From positions 472,981 to 536,980 of the forward strand of contig NZ_FTMN01000002.1 in the NCBI RefSeq assembly GCF_900155945.1: DNA of 64,000 bases. Reading direction: 5' to 3'. The notes beneath the pieces were generated by a model that saw nothing but the letters and a program-made list of their open reading frames with translations, searched no databases and was not told where the DNA came from. Positions within the stretch are counted from its first letter, which is position 1. Every line of letters begins with the position of its first letter. This document shows, in pieces, positions 46,108-54,237 of the stretch. The position numbers and the translations under genes are program-made. This stretch comes from Marinobacterium stanieri (GTDB lineage: Bacteria > Pseudomonadota > Gammaproteobacteria > Pseudomonadales > Balneatricaceae).

Positions 46108-46249
46108 CCCTGACCTCTTTTCGTGAACTGAGCGTATAGGTTTGAATGATTCTATCTGCTTGTGAGGGTAGCGGGGAGCATTTCCATAGAAAGTATTCCT
46201 GGCCTGAAATACGGGATAGATGAATATTGGAACGGGTGTACAATATGCA

Positions 46250-46280
46250 ACCAATTCAGCTGCCTGCTGAGCCAATTGGT
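46250..46280. repeat. Inverted repeat in the 282-base leader of the diguanylate cyclase
   Basis: ACCAATT (46250-46256) and AATTGGT (46274-46280), with AGC/GCT extending the pairing inside, form a hairpin or a palindromic operator. The remainder of 46108-46389 holds no gene or recognised signal. Confidence 0.5.
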
Positions 46281-46389
46281 GTTAATATATAACTGTATCC
46301 ATATAGAGACACACACCCCACCAAACTAATGCAGTGTGATTTTTTGGCGGGGATCAGATAGTTATACAAAAACTGAACCGATTCAGTTC

Positions 46390-47778
46390 ATGAGGCCCCT
46401 GTCAGTGCTGCTGCCCTTAATCCTTTGTTTACTGCTCCTGCTGAGCGTTGATACCCAGGCGTATGAGCCTCAGCCGCTTGAGTTCACGGCAGAAGAGCAG
46501 CAGTGGCTCGACCAGAAGCCAGCGCTGGTGTTCAGCGAAGTGAACTGGAAGCCTCTTTCCGACGTGGATTCCTTCCCGGAGTACCGCGGCATCATTGCGG
46601 ACTATATGCAGTTCATTCATGAACGCACGGGCATAGAATTCGAATTTGAACCCAGCGATACCTGGATCGAGGTACTGAACAAGTTTTCTGCCGGTGAGAT
46701 CGACCTGATCCCGGCCATGTCCGAATCCGACATGATCGGGTCTGAAGTGCTGCTTACCGAGCCTTATGTCACCTTTCCTCTGGTAATTGTGTCACGAGAT
46801 GACACGGATCTAGTCGCGATTGTCGGTGCCCTGAATGGCAAGAAAGTGGGCGTGGGCGAAGGTTATACCAGCTACTTTTACCTGAAACAGAACTACCCGG
46901 ATATCATCCTTGAACAGACCCGAGATGTGCCCGAAGGTTTGCAGATGCTGGAAGATGGCGAGATTGATGCCTTTGTCGGTCATATCGCGGTCGTGGTGCA
47001 CGGCATCAACGACAAGAACCTGGACTTGAGGATCTCCGGCTTTGCTGACTACACATTTCAACACCGCATTGGCGTGACGCCTGACCACCCGCTGGCACGC
47101 TCTGTCATCGATAAGGTCATCCTGTCGATGACACCGGAAGATCACTCCAAAATCATCGACCGCTGGTTCAATATGGAGGTCTCCCGGTTCAACTACACCC
47201 TCCTGTGGTACCTGCTCGCAGGTATTCTGGTGGTATCAGGCTTTGCCTTCTACCGCTACTACCTGATCTCCAGAACCAACGAAACGCTGGTCAAGATTGC
47301 CGCTACAGATGATCTGACGGGCCTCGCCAACCGCAAACGGATCAACGAACATTTGGAAACCTGTGAGTATCGTGCCGAGCGCTACGCCGACAGTTACCAG
47401 TACAGTCTGATTTTGATTGATATCGATAATTTCAAAATCATTAACGACGAATATGGCCACGATGTAGGCGACAAGGTGCTAGTGCACTTCGCAGGTGTTT
47501 TGAACAACCTGACCCGCCGCACGGACCTGGTGTCTCGCTGGGGAGGAGAAGAGTTTCTCATCGTCTGCGAGAGTACGGGTCAACAGGAAGCGATTACCGT
47601 GGCCGAGAAACTCCGTGCTTCAATCAGTGAAGTTAAGTTTCCGGATGTCCCCCAGGTAACCGCCTCCTTTGGAGTGATCGAGAATTTCCCCGGCGAAAGC
47701 CATGTCGCCGCCTTCTGTCGTCTCGACAAGAAATTGTACGAGGCCAAGAACGCCGGGAAGAACTGTGTTGTGGCTTAA
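46390..47778 (+). CDS. Diguanylate cyclase with periplasmic SBP_bac_3 sensor
   Basis: 462 residues from ATG 46390. Signal/anchor MRPLSVLLPLILCLLLLLSVD; a periplasmic amino-acid-binding-type domain (about 28-265, with SDTWIEVLNKFSAGEIDLIPAMSES, LLTEPYVTFPLVIVSR, GKKVGVGEGYTSYFYLKQ and DGEIDAFVGH); a membrane helix LLWYLLAGILVVSGFAFYRYY (about 272-292); then a GGDEF domain with RWGGEEF and an RxxD site (RRTD), plus TDDLTGLANRKRI. It should make c-di-GMP in response to a periplasmic ligand. The 280-base leader holds an ACCAATT/AATTGGT hairpin and no gene. Confidence 0.92.
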   Translation: MRPLSVLLPLILCLLLLLSVDTQAYEPQPLEFTAEEQQWLDQKPALVFSEVNWKPLSDVDSFPEYRGIIADYMQFIHERTGIEFEFEPSDTWIEVLNKFSAGEIDLIPAMSESDMIGSEVLLTEPYVTFPLVIVSRDDTDLVAIVGALNGKKVGVGEGYTSYFYLKQNYPDIILEQTRDVPEGLQMLEDGEIDAFVGHIAVVVHGINDKNLDLRISGFADYTFQHRIGVTPDHPLARSVIDKVILSMTPEDHSKIIDRWFNMEVSRFNYTLLWYLLAGILVVSGFAFYRYYLISRTNETLVKIAATDDLTGLANRKRINEHLETCEYRAERYADSYQYSLILIDIDNFKIINDEYGHDVGDKVLVHFAGVLNNLTRRTDLVSRWGGEEFLIVCESTGQQEAITVAEKLRASISEVKFPDVPQVTASFGVIENFPGESHVAAFCRLDKKLYEAKNAGKNCVVA

Positions 47779-47789
47779 AAGCCGCCGCA

Positions 47790-48638
47790 TCACAGCACGG
47801 CAGCGATACTCTCACTGAACGGTGTTGTGGGGCGACCAATCAACGTGCTGAGTGTTTTACTGTCGTCTGCCAGCCAGCCTTCAGCCGCCTGGACTTCTGA
47901 GTCTGCCAGAGCTTCAGCAAACAGCTGCGGCAAACCGATCTGGACCAACAGCGCAGCAAACTCTTCACCCTTCATGTTGTTGTAGCCAATTGTCTGCCCC
48001 GTCTTTTTGGCAAGCGCGTCGGCAAACTCGGCCAGTGTAAATCCGGTGTCGCCGGCCAGCTCGTAGACCTTGCCCGCCTGATTTTCAGTGGTCAGAACCA
48101 CCGCCGCAGCCTCAGCGTAATCCTTGCGGGTGGCGGTATGGAAACGACCGTCCTGTGCCGCACCATTCACGGCACCCACCTGCAGGATGGCACCAATGCT
48201 CTGGGTGTAGTTTTCGCTGTACCAGCCGTTACGCAGAATTACGGCAGGAATGCCCGAGTCCTGAATCAAGGCTTCTGTTACCTTGTGCTCATTGGCCATC
48301 AGCATCGGCGAAGTATCCGCCTTGAGAATACTGGTGTACGCCAACAACCCCACGCCAGCCGCCTTGGCTGCTTCAATCACCGCCTGATGCTGAGGCACTC
48401 GACGGCCCACCTCGTTAGCGGAAATCAACAGCAGCTTTTCAACGCCTTTAAGGGCAGGCACCAGCGTTTCGGGGCGGTCGTAGTCGGCTTCTCGAACATC
48501 AACGCCCAGCGCCTTCAATGCCTCTGCCTTGGCCGGATTGCGCACCAGCGCCACCAGATTGTTTGCATCGGTTTTCTGCAGCAGACTTTCGATAACCTGC
48601 TGGCCCAGCTGACCGGTTGCACCTGTAATCGCGATCAT
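47790..48638 (-). CDS. qorB: NAD(P)H:quinone oxidoreductase QorB (NmrA-like)
   Basis: 282 residues from ATG 48638 with AGGAG 9 bases upstream. Very close to E. coli QorB (YtfG): MIAITGATGQLG (NADP-binding GxxGxxG), LVALVRNPAKAEALK, VEKLLLISANEVGRRVPQHQAVIEAAKAAGV, LAYTSILKADTSP and RNGWYSENYTQS. It is an atypical short-chain dehydrogenase that reduces quinones. It is divergent from a LysR gene across about 110 bases, so that LysR is the likely regulator. Confidence 0.93.
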   Translation of the reverse strand: MIAITGATGQLGQQVIESLLQKTDANNLVALVRNPAKAEALKALGVDVREADYDRPETLVPALKGVEKLLLISANEVGRRVPQHQAVIEAAKAAGVGLLAYTSILKADTSPMLMANEHKVTEALIQDSGIPAVILRNGWYSENYTQSIGAILQVGAVNGAAQDGRFHTATRKDYAEAAAVVLTTENQAGKVYELAGDTGFTLAEFADALAKKTGQTIGYNNMKGEEFAALLVQIGLPQLFAEALADSEVQAAEGWLADDSKTLSTLIGRPTTPFSESIAAVL

Positions 48639-48750
48639 GATGACTCTCCTCGGTTCGGTATGAACATCTGTGTCTGTGGAATTCGCAGTCAGTATGCGCG
48701 ACACTGAGCGTCACCATAAGACGATCAATACCGAATACGGAGTTCGGATT

Positions 48751-49641
48751 TTGAGTACAATCGATTTTGTGCACCTGCGCCTGCTGGCGATCTACGCAAC
48801 GGTTGTGGAGTGTGGCAGCTTCGCCGCTGCAGCCCGCAAGCTGAACAGCAGCCGCTCCCGTATCAGTGAACAGGTTTCACAGCTGGAAGCCGACCTGGGC
48901 GTACGTCTGCTGCAGCGCTCTACACGTCAGCTAACCATCACCACTGAAGGCCAGCAGGTGTTCGAACAGGCCCGACAACTGCCGGATATTCTGCAGGGTG
49001 TCGAGGCTATTACCACGCCCGCTGTGCCCAGCGGCCGCGTGGCCATTACCATGAACCACGATATCGGCCACAAGTATGTATTGCCGGTACTGCAGGATTT
49101 CCAGAGCCGGTATCCCGAAATTCAGCTCGACCTGATTCTGGATGATGCCCGCCGGGATTTGATCGCTGAACAGATCGACTTGGCCATCCGCATCGGCATT
49201 CCCCGCGATGAATCACTGATTGCACGCATGATGCACGAAGAGCGTTTTGCCCTGTTTGCCAGCCCTGAACTGCTGCAAAAGTACGGCAAACCCGAAACGC
49301 TGGAAGCGCTTGAACAGCTGCCCTGGGTCATGCTCGACCAGCCCGCCAATCCGCAGCTGAAGTACAACGGCAAAACGGTTGAACTCAAACCCACACAGGC
49401 TTACCGCTGCAACTCGCCGCTGATGGTGCAACAGATGGTCATGCGGGGATTGGGCGTGGGTATCATGCTGCCGACCACCATGCGTGAAGAGGTCAGTAGC
49501 GGACGTCTGGTTCAGATCATGCCGGCGCTCACCAGTGAAGCGCTGGTATTCGCGCTGGTGTACCCCAGCCGCCGCCAGCTGCCGTTAAGAACACGAACGG
49601 TGATCGACTATCTGCTCGCGGCGGATATTTTTGGCAGGTAA
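48751..49641 (+). CDS. LysR-family regulator, divergent from qorB
   Basis: About 296 residues from TTG 48751 (GGAG 9 bases upstream); an in-frame ATG at 48694 has no clear ribosome site. The HTH is LLAIYATVVECGSFAAAARKLNSSRSRISEQVSQLEADLGVRLLQRSTRQLTIT; the effector domain follows, with RVAITMNHDIGHKYVLPVLQDFQSRYPEIQLDLILDD and DLAIRIGI. It most resembles the Aac-type/DsdC-like LysR repressors with the PBP_CrgA effector domain. The likely target is qorB across the divergent intergenic region. It ends 4 bases before the next convergent gene. Confidence 0.9.
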   Translation: MSTIDFVHLRLLAIYATVVECGSFAAAARKLNSSRSRISEQVSQLEADLGVRLLQRSTRQLTITTEGQQVFEQARQLPDILQGVEAITTPAVPSGRVAITMNHDIGHKYVLPVLQDFQSRYPEIQLDLILDDARRDLIAEQIDLAIRIGIPRDESLIARMMHEERFALFASPELLQKYGKPETLEALEQLPWVMLDQPANPQLKYNGKTVELKPTQAYRCNSPLMVQQMVMRGLGVGIMLPTTMREEVSSGRLVQIMPALTSEALVFALVYPSRRQLPLRTRTVIDYLLAADIFGR

Positions 49642-49644
49642 ACG

Positions 49645-50766
49645 CTAAGCCCTTTCCAACCCCTGCATCCAGAAGTCGCTCAGCTGCTGCGGGGACATGG
49701 CGGGCACGGGCGTTTCAGTTTTTGAATCAGGTGCAAAGATCCTCTGCGCAAGCTGCCTGCCCACATTCTGAGCGGCCGTGACCTTGGCAATGCGCCGCTG
49801 ATAAAAGTTCGATAATGTCTCCTCCAGTTCAGACTTTTCATCCAGCAAACAGGCAAGATGCCAGGCATCCTCCAAAGCCTGACAGGCCCCCTGTCCGGAG
49901 GTTGGCAAAGGCGCGTGTGCCGCATCCCCAATAATCACCAGATTGCCCTGGTGCCAGTGGGGTAAAGGGTCCAGATCATGTACAAAAATGCGGTTGAGCG
50001 ATGACGCCTCGCGGGCATCAAGTACGCGTTGTACCGGCGCACAGAATTGGCCAAAGCGCCGGTCCATCTCGTCATACCAGTCCGAGACAGGGCGCGTTTT
50101 ATCCAGCTCAGCACGCCAGGCTGCCGCCCAATAACATGCGCCCTCCTTCACCGGCACGATGCCAAAGCGCCCTTGCCCGCCACGGATATCATGAATGGCA
50201 TTCGCGAGCCGGTGCTCGCCCAACTGACTGACCCCGATAATATTGATAAAGCCCTGATAACGGGGTCTGACGGAGTCAGAGAATAGCGCCTGTCGAGCCA
50301 CTGAATTCATGCGACCATCAGCCCCGACAACCAGGTCAAATCCCTGGCGCAGTTCATCAGTCTTGTCCCGTGTCATCGAGCAGCCAAAGTTAATCTGGCC
50401 ACCCAGGTCCTGCAGACGCCGGGCCAGAATCTGCATCAGGTCGCGGCGCAGGATAGTTGTGCTGGTAAACCCGCTCAGGGCATTGACCGCCTGAATATCG
50501 AACTCGCCCTGCAGGGTTCCTAGCTGATCATACTGGTGCATGTAATCAGGTGCGCCCCCCGCACGCTCGATCTCAGAGTCCACTCCCATCTTCCGCAAGA
50601 CATACATGGCGTTCGACCAGAGGGTCACGCCGGCGCCCATGGATGCGACAGTGCCATTGCGCTCGTACACACCTACCTGAAAACCCCGTTGGATAGCGAG
50701 GATTGCCAACGACAGCCCGGCAACGCCTGCCCCAACAATCGCAATTCGTCTGCTCCTGCTCATCAT
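49645..50766 (-). CDS. FAD-dependent aromatic monooxygenase
   Basis: 373 residues. Rossmann FAD motif RRIAIVGAGVAGLSLAILAIQRG (GxGxxG), the DG motif VVGADGRMNSVARQ, and the GD motif VIIGDAAHAPLPTSGQGACQALEDA place it among class A flavoprotein monooxygenases such as salicylate or 3-hydroxybenzoate hydroxylases. The substrate cannot be named. Either of the two ATG codons at 50766/50763 may be used, with AGGAAGG in front. It is divergent from a LysR regulator with a palindromic region between them. Confidence 0.92.
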   Translation of the reverse strand: MMSRSRRIAIVGAGVAGLSLAILAIQRGFQVGVYERNGTVASMGAGVTLWSNAMYVLRKMGVDSEIERAGGAPDYMHQYDQLGTLQGEFDIQAVNALSGFTSTTILRRDLMQILARRLQDLGGQINFGCSMTRDKTDELRQGFDLVVGADGRMNSVARQALFSDSVRPRYQGFINIIGVSQLGEHRLANAIHDIRGGQGRFGIVPVKEGACYWAAAWRAELDKTRPVSDWYDEMDRRFGQFCAPVQRVLDAREASSLNRIFVHDLDPLPHWHQGNLVIIGDAAHAPLPTSGQGACQALEDAWHLACLLDEKSELEETLSNFYQRRIAKVTAAQNVGRQLAQRIFAPDSKTETPVPAMSPQQLSDFWMQGLERA

Positions 50767-50805
50767 CCCTTCCTGATCAGTTGATTCGGCAGGGATTGTT
50801 ACAAG

Positions 50806-50838
50806 GCCAATATTCAGGATAAACCCGCTATTATTGGC
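50806..50838. promoter_or_regulatory. Palindromic operator between the monooxygenase and its LysR
   Basis: GCCAATA (50806-50812) and TATTGGC (50832-50838) are perfect inverted repeats. A second pair, ATTCAGGAT and ATCCCGAAT, is interleaved. The position between divergent lysR and target suits a LysR binding site. Confidence 0.5.
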
Positions 50839-50854
50839 TTATTAATCCCGAATA

Positions 50855-51787
50855 ATGAGCGAATCAATGATTGAGAATGTCGAGCTGCAGTGGCTGCTGA
50901 GCTTTCAGGCCGTGTATGAGCACCTGAGCTTCAAACGTGCGGCCGAACAGCTGCAACTGCCTACCTCCAATGTCAGCCGACACGTCGCCTTGCTGGAACA
51001 GCAACTGAACCTCCGACTGCTTGAACGAACGACACGCAAGATGGTTGCAACCTCGGCAGGCAAGCAGCTCTATCATTCGATCAGACCGCTCACACAGGCG
51101 ATGGACGATGCACTGGAAGAGGTATCCCTGCACGGTGAATCGCTTTCAGGGCATCTCAAGCTGATCATGCCGGACCTCCCTTTCATGGCTGAGATCATGG
51201 CGGACTTCTGCCTGCAGCACCCTCAGATACAGCTCAGCTGCGACACCCAGCTCAACCCGGCGGAAGGCCTGTTGGATGGTTTCGACCTGGTGTTACGCTT
51301 TGGCCGCGGCCCGCTTGAAGACTCCGGCTGGATTGCCAAAGAGCTGATTCGCTGGCCCAGCTGCGTGGTCGCCACGCCTCAGCTGGTGCAGCAACAGGGA
51401 TATCCCTGCTCTTTGGAAGCACTCAGCAAAGCCCCCTGCATTACGACACTCTCAATACTGCAAGGCATGCCCTGGCGTTTCAAAGGCGACCAAAAGCTGC
51501 AGGTACGCTCAGCTTTTAGGGTCAACAGCGGCCAGATGGCAAAAGCAGCGGTGATGAAGGGGCTTGGGTTCGCCATTCTGCCAAGGCACGCCTGCCAGGA
51601 TGAGTTGGCAGCAGGCACCCTGGTCGAAATACAGCTCGACGAAGAACCGGAGGACCTGGTGCTGTACGGCTTTTACTCAGGCAGAAAATACCCGCTGGAA
51701 AAAGTGAAAGCGTTTTTGCAGCATCTGGAACAAGCGCTCTGCAAGCTGGGAATAACAGGAACCGCTGATTATTCAAAAACCTCGTAG
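50855..51787 (+). CDS. LysR-family regulator, divergent from the monooxygenase
   Basis: 310 residues. HTH: WLLSFQAVYEHLSFKRAAEQLQLPTSNVSRHVALLEQQLNLRLLERTTRKM; effector domain with LSGHLKLIMPDLPFMAEIMADFCLQHPQIQLS and DGFDLVLRFGRGP, then GLGFAILPRHACQDEL. It likely controls the adjacent divergent FAD monooxygenase. Its 3' end overlaps the antibiotic-biosynthesis-type monooxygenase gene on the other strand by 19 bases. Confidence 0.93.
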   Translation: MSESMIENVELQWLLSFQAVYEHLSFKRAAEQLQLPTSNVSRHVALLEQQLNLRLLERTTRKMVATSAGKQLYHSIRPLTQAMDDALEEVSLHGESLSGHLKLIMPDLPFMAEIMADFCLQHPQIQLSCDTQLNPAEGLLDGFDLVLRFGRGPLEDSGWIAKELIRWPSCVVATPQLVQQQGYPCSLEALSKAPCITTLSILQGMPWRFKGDQKLQVRSAFRVNSGQMAKAAVMKGLGFAILPRHACQDELAAGTLVEIQLDEEPEDLVLYGFYSGRKYPLEKVKAFLQHLEQALCKLGITGTADYSKTS

Positions 51788-52044
51788 TGGCGCTCTACAT
51801 TCACCGTCAGCCGGCCCCAATCGGAGGATTGAACCCGTGCCTGATGGTGCTCGAAGGCCTCTTTGTTTTTGAACACTTCAAATACTTCAAATCGGCACGG
51901 GTTTTCCTGACTCTGCGTCACATCGAACTGGATACAGCCCGGCTCCTCCCGCGTAAGTTGTGTGTGTCGGCCCAGTGCGTGCTTAACAACCGTAAGCTCA
52001 TCTTTTGCAACCAGAATAAAGCCCTTCAGAGTAACCTCAGACAT
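51769..52044 (-). CDS. Putative quinol monooxygenase (ABM domain)
   Basis: 91 residues. A ferredoxin-like ABM fold: VTLKGFILVAKDELTVVKHALGRHTQLTREEPGCIQFDVTQSQENPCRFEVFEVFKNKEAFEHHQ, with the usual PGCIxFDV and EHHQA motifs. Members act on quinols or polyketides as dimers. The gene overlaps the LysR gene end by 19 bases in tail-to-tail orientation. Confidence 0.9.
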   Translation of the reverse strand: MSEVTLKGFILVAKDELTVVKHALGRHTQLTREEPGCIQFDVTQSQENPCRFEVFEVFKNKEAFEHHQARVQSSDWGRLTVNVERHYEVFE

Positions 52045-52135
52045 TTAAACGCTCCCTGTTTTCCGTTATATCCGTCTTTTGACGATGCCCAATACCAGGA
52101 TACTCCCCGGCTTTGGCGTTACTTTCCCCTTAAAA

Positions 52136-52570
52136 TCACTCTGGAAGACTTTCGCCAGAACCACCCATTTCGGCAGGTACATCCTTCAATTTGGGCACGC
52201 CGTCGTGAATACGCAATACAGTTTCCTGATAATGCACGTGAACACCGGGTTCATACGGAAAATCCGGAATAACCGCCGCGTAGACATCGATCAGCCCCAT
52301 GGTCGGGTGATCTGTCAAAATGTGTCCTCCGCAGGACTTACACCACTTGCGCAGGCTTTGAGGGGTCTTACTGAAGGTAGCGATGTTCTCCTCGCCCTTC
52401 GTAATTTTCACAGCTTCAGGTTTCCAAAGTGTAAAAGCATTAACGGGTCCAGCAGACCAGTGCCGGCACGACTCACAATGGCAATAGCCCATAGCGGCAG
52501 GCTCCCCTGTGACGGTCAACTCAACCGCGCCACAGAAGCAACTGCCCTTGTACACTTGATCATTGCTCAT
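52136..52570 (-). CDS. GFA-family zinc protein
   Basis: 144 residues. Two zinc sites are visible: CFCGAVEL with CHCESCRHW, and CKSCGGHI. This is the glutathione-dependent formaldehyde-activating (GFA) fold (Mss4-like). Most GFA paralogues such as this one do not activate formaldehyde and their substrate is unknown; GSH-adduct handling is possible. Monocistronic and cytoplasmic. Confidence 0.92.
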   Translation of the reverse strand: MSNDQVYKGSCFCGAVELTVTGEPAAMGYCHCESCRHWSAGPVNAFTLWKPEAVKITKGEENIATFSKTPQSLRKWCKSCGGHILTDHPTMGLIDVYAAVIPDFPYEPGVHVHYQETVLRIHDGVPKLKDVPAEMGGSGESLPE

Positions 52571-52696
52571 GGTGCACCTCGTCTATTCATTACTGACCAC
52601 AGTGCCAGTCAGCTAAGTATAGACCCGAGGCTCTTGCGTCGTGGGCACTCTGGACTCCCCCAGCGATATGCAAAGCATTTACGGGAAGCCCCCGTA

Positions 52697-53092
52697 TTAC
52701 TCCCGACGCTCTCTTAGCCGCGCCATCAACCGGGGCGCCAACGCGGTAACAACCAGCACCACCGGCCAGAGATTACCATCGGTAAAGGTATAAGCCGCAA
52801 GCACCTCCACCAGCGACTGCCCCTGCAGGGCGGCAAAGGAAAACTCGAAACCCAGCGTCAAGAACAGCCAGAACAACCCCAACGCCCATTGCTGCTTCCG
52901 CTTGTGTACCGCTAACCAGGGCAAGGCCAGATAGCTGACAATCAGAATCAACGCACAAAGCACAAGGCCGCTGACAATCATCCCTGACGGCAAACCTAAT
53001 GTGGGCAACAGCACCGACTCACGCAGAACACCATTTGATATCGCCAGCATTAAAATCAGAAACCAAATAACCAAGGCTTTAACAACCAGCAT
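52697..53092 (-). CDS. Small four-helix membrane protein
   Basis: 131 residues, with about four hydrophobic helices (at about 5-25, 38-62, 70-88 and 105-120). A loop reads GLFWLFLTLGFEFSFAALQGQSLVEVLAAYTFTDGNLWP. No conserved catalytic motif is recognised; it looks like a short DUF-type inner-membrane protein common near sensor genes. It lies 18 bases downstream of the cupin gene stop, so the two may be co-transcribed. Confidence 0.8.
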   Translation of the reverse strand: MLVVKALVIWFLILMLAISNGVLRESVLLPTLGLPSGMIVSGLVLCALILIVSYLALPWLAVHKRKQQWALGLFWLFLTLGFEFSFAALQGQSLVEVLAAYTFTDGNLWPVVLVVTALAPRLMARLRERRE

Positions 53093-53110
53093 CCGCTCCC
53101 CTTGAGCTAA

Positions 53111-53485
53111 TCAACGCTCGTTTTTTGTAGTGTATGCGTAGTTGAAATCGATGGGAGGAGATGTAACCGAAATATAGATAAAAGGGTCATCATTGGCGTT
53201 TAGAAAACCATGAATATCGCCATCTTCAAAGCGAACAACCTGCCCCGCTTCAAACTCCAGGGTTTTATCATCCCCCAGCAGTAAGGTTCCTGCCCCCGAA
53301 ACCGCAATCCAGATCTGCTCCGATTCGGGGTGACTATGCCGAGGCTGTTCATGCCCCGGCTGCACAACGACACGAGTCAACGTGACACGACGAGAGTTTG
53401 AGTTATGAGGGGAGAGTAATTGAGTCGAGGCAACACCGGGGTTAGCCAGCACCATAAAGGCATCATCCGTAAGAAATTCCATCAT
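53111..53485 (-). CDS. Cupin-domain protein
   Basis: 124 residues. The cupin core is RHSHPESEQIWIAVSGAGTLLLGDDKTLEFEAGQVVRFEDGDIHGFLN, with metal-ligand His/Glu in RHSHPESEQ and a final His in DIHGF. It should bind a divalent metal and may be an enzyme or sensor; the substrate is unknown. It sits in front of the membrane-protein gene and downstream of the L,D-transpeptidase, all on the minus strand. Confidence 0.88.
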   Translation of the reverse strand: MMEFLTDDAFMVLANPGVASTQLLSPHNSNSRRVTLTRVVVQPGHEQPRHSHPESEQIWIAVSGAGTLLLGDDKTLEFEAGQVVRFEDGDIHGFLNANDDPFIYISVTSPPIDFNYAYTTKNER

Positions 53486-53535
53486 GCATCCTTTCTCTAT
53501 TTGAAATACGAGGGGTCGACCAAAATCACCTTAGC

Positions 53536-54045
53536 TCACCAACGGATTTCAATTGGCGTCCCCGGTTCAACCAACTCCATGAACTCATCCATTTCGTCAT
53601 TGCTAATGGCGATACATCCATCCGTCCAATCAAAGTGTTGCATGATTGACGACAACCACCCAAAGCCATTTCTCTGGCCATGCACCATTATCATTCCGCC
53701 GGGACTAACGCCTCTTTTTTCAGCCTGAGCCCGGTCAACTGCATTTGGGTAGCTCACATGCATGGATCGATAGAAAGAGGAATTTTCGTTCTTATAGTCC
53801 AGAGCATAAGTACCTTCAGGTGTCTTTTGATCACCTTCCTGAGTTTTATGGCCTTCTGGAGCTCCGCCAAGCGAAATGTCATAGCTGGCAATAATTTTTC
53901 CTTGCTCATGCAAGGTCATGATCCGGTCCGATTTGTCGACTATCACCCGATCGGCACCCGCAAAGACTGGCTGTACATCAAAGCTCACCAACATGAGAAC
54001 CACTAGCGAGTATTGATTAATAAACTTACTGCAAGGCACTTTCAT
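53536..54045 (-). CDS. L,D-transpeptidase (YkuD family)
   Basis: 169 residues from ATG 54045 (signal-like MKVPCSKFINQYSLVVLMLVSFDVQPVFAGA); a longer start at 54129 is possible. The YkuD catalytic motif is complete: MIMVHGQRNGFGWLSS with His and the final HFDWTDGCIAISN (S/T-x-G-C with Cys), and GDQKTPEGTYAL typical of the first sheet. It forms 3-3 or lipoprotein crosslinks in the peptidoglycan. The exported location is expected. Confidence 0.92.
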   Translation of the reverse strand: MKVPCSKFINQYSLVVLMLVSFDVQPVFAGADRVIVDKSDRIMTLHEQGKIIASYDISLGGAPEGHKTQEGDQKTPEGTYALDYKNENSSFYRSMHVSYPNAVDRAQAEKRGVSPGGMIMVHGQRNGFGWLSSIMQHFDWTDGCIAISNDEMDEFMELVEPGTPIEIRW

Positions 54046-54237
54046 CCCTCCCTGGGCCTTATTAGAAAAGCGGCTGCTACATAAAACACTAAGCCGACCG
54101 GGCTTCATTTTAACCGCTTTAATATCCATTAAAGCGCATGACTCAACACATCCACTCCAACTTCAAATCAAGTTCCTCTCACCTCTGCCGACAACAACAA
54201 CTATTGCAGTTGTACTTTACGGATAAAGGATTACGAC

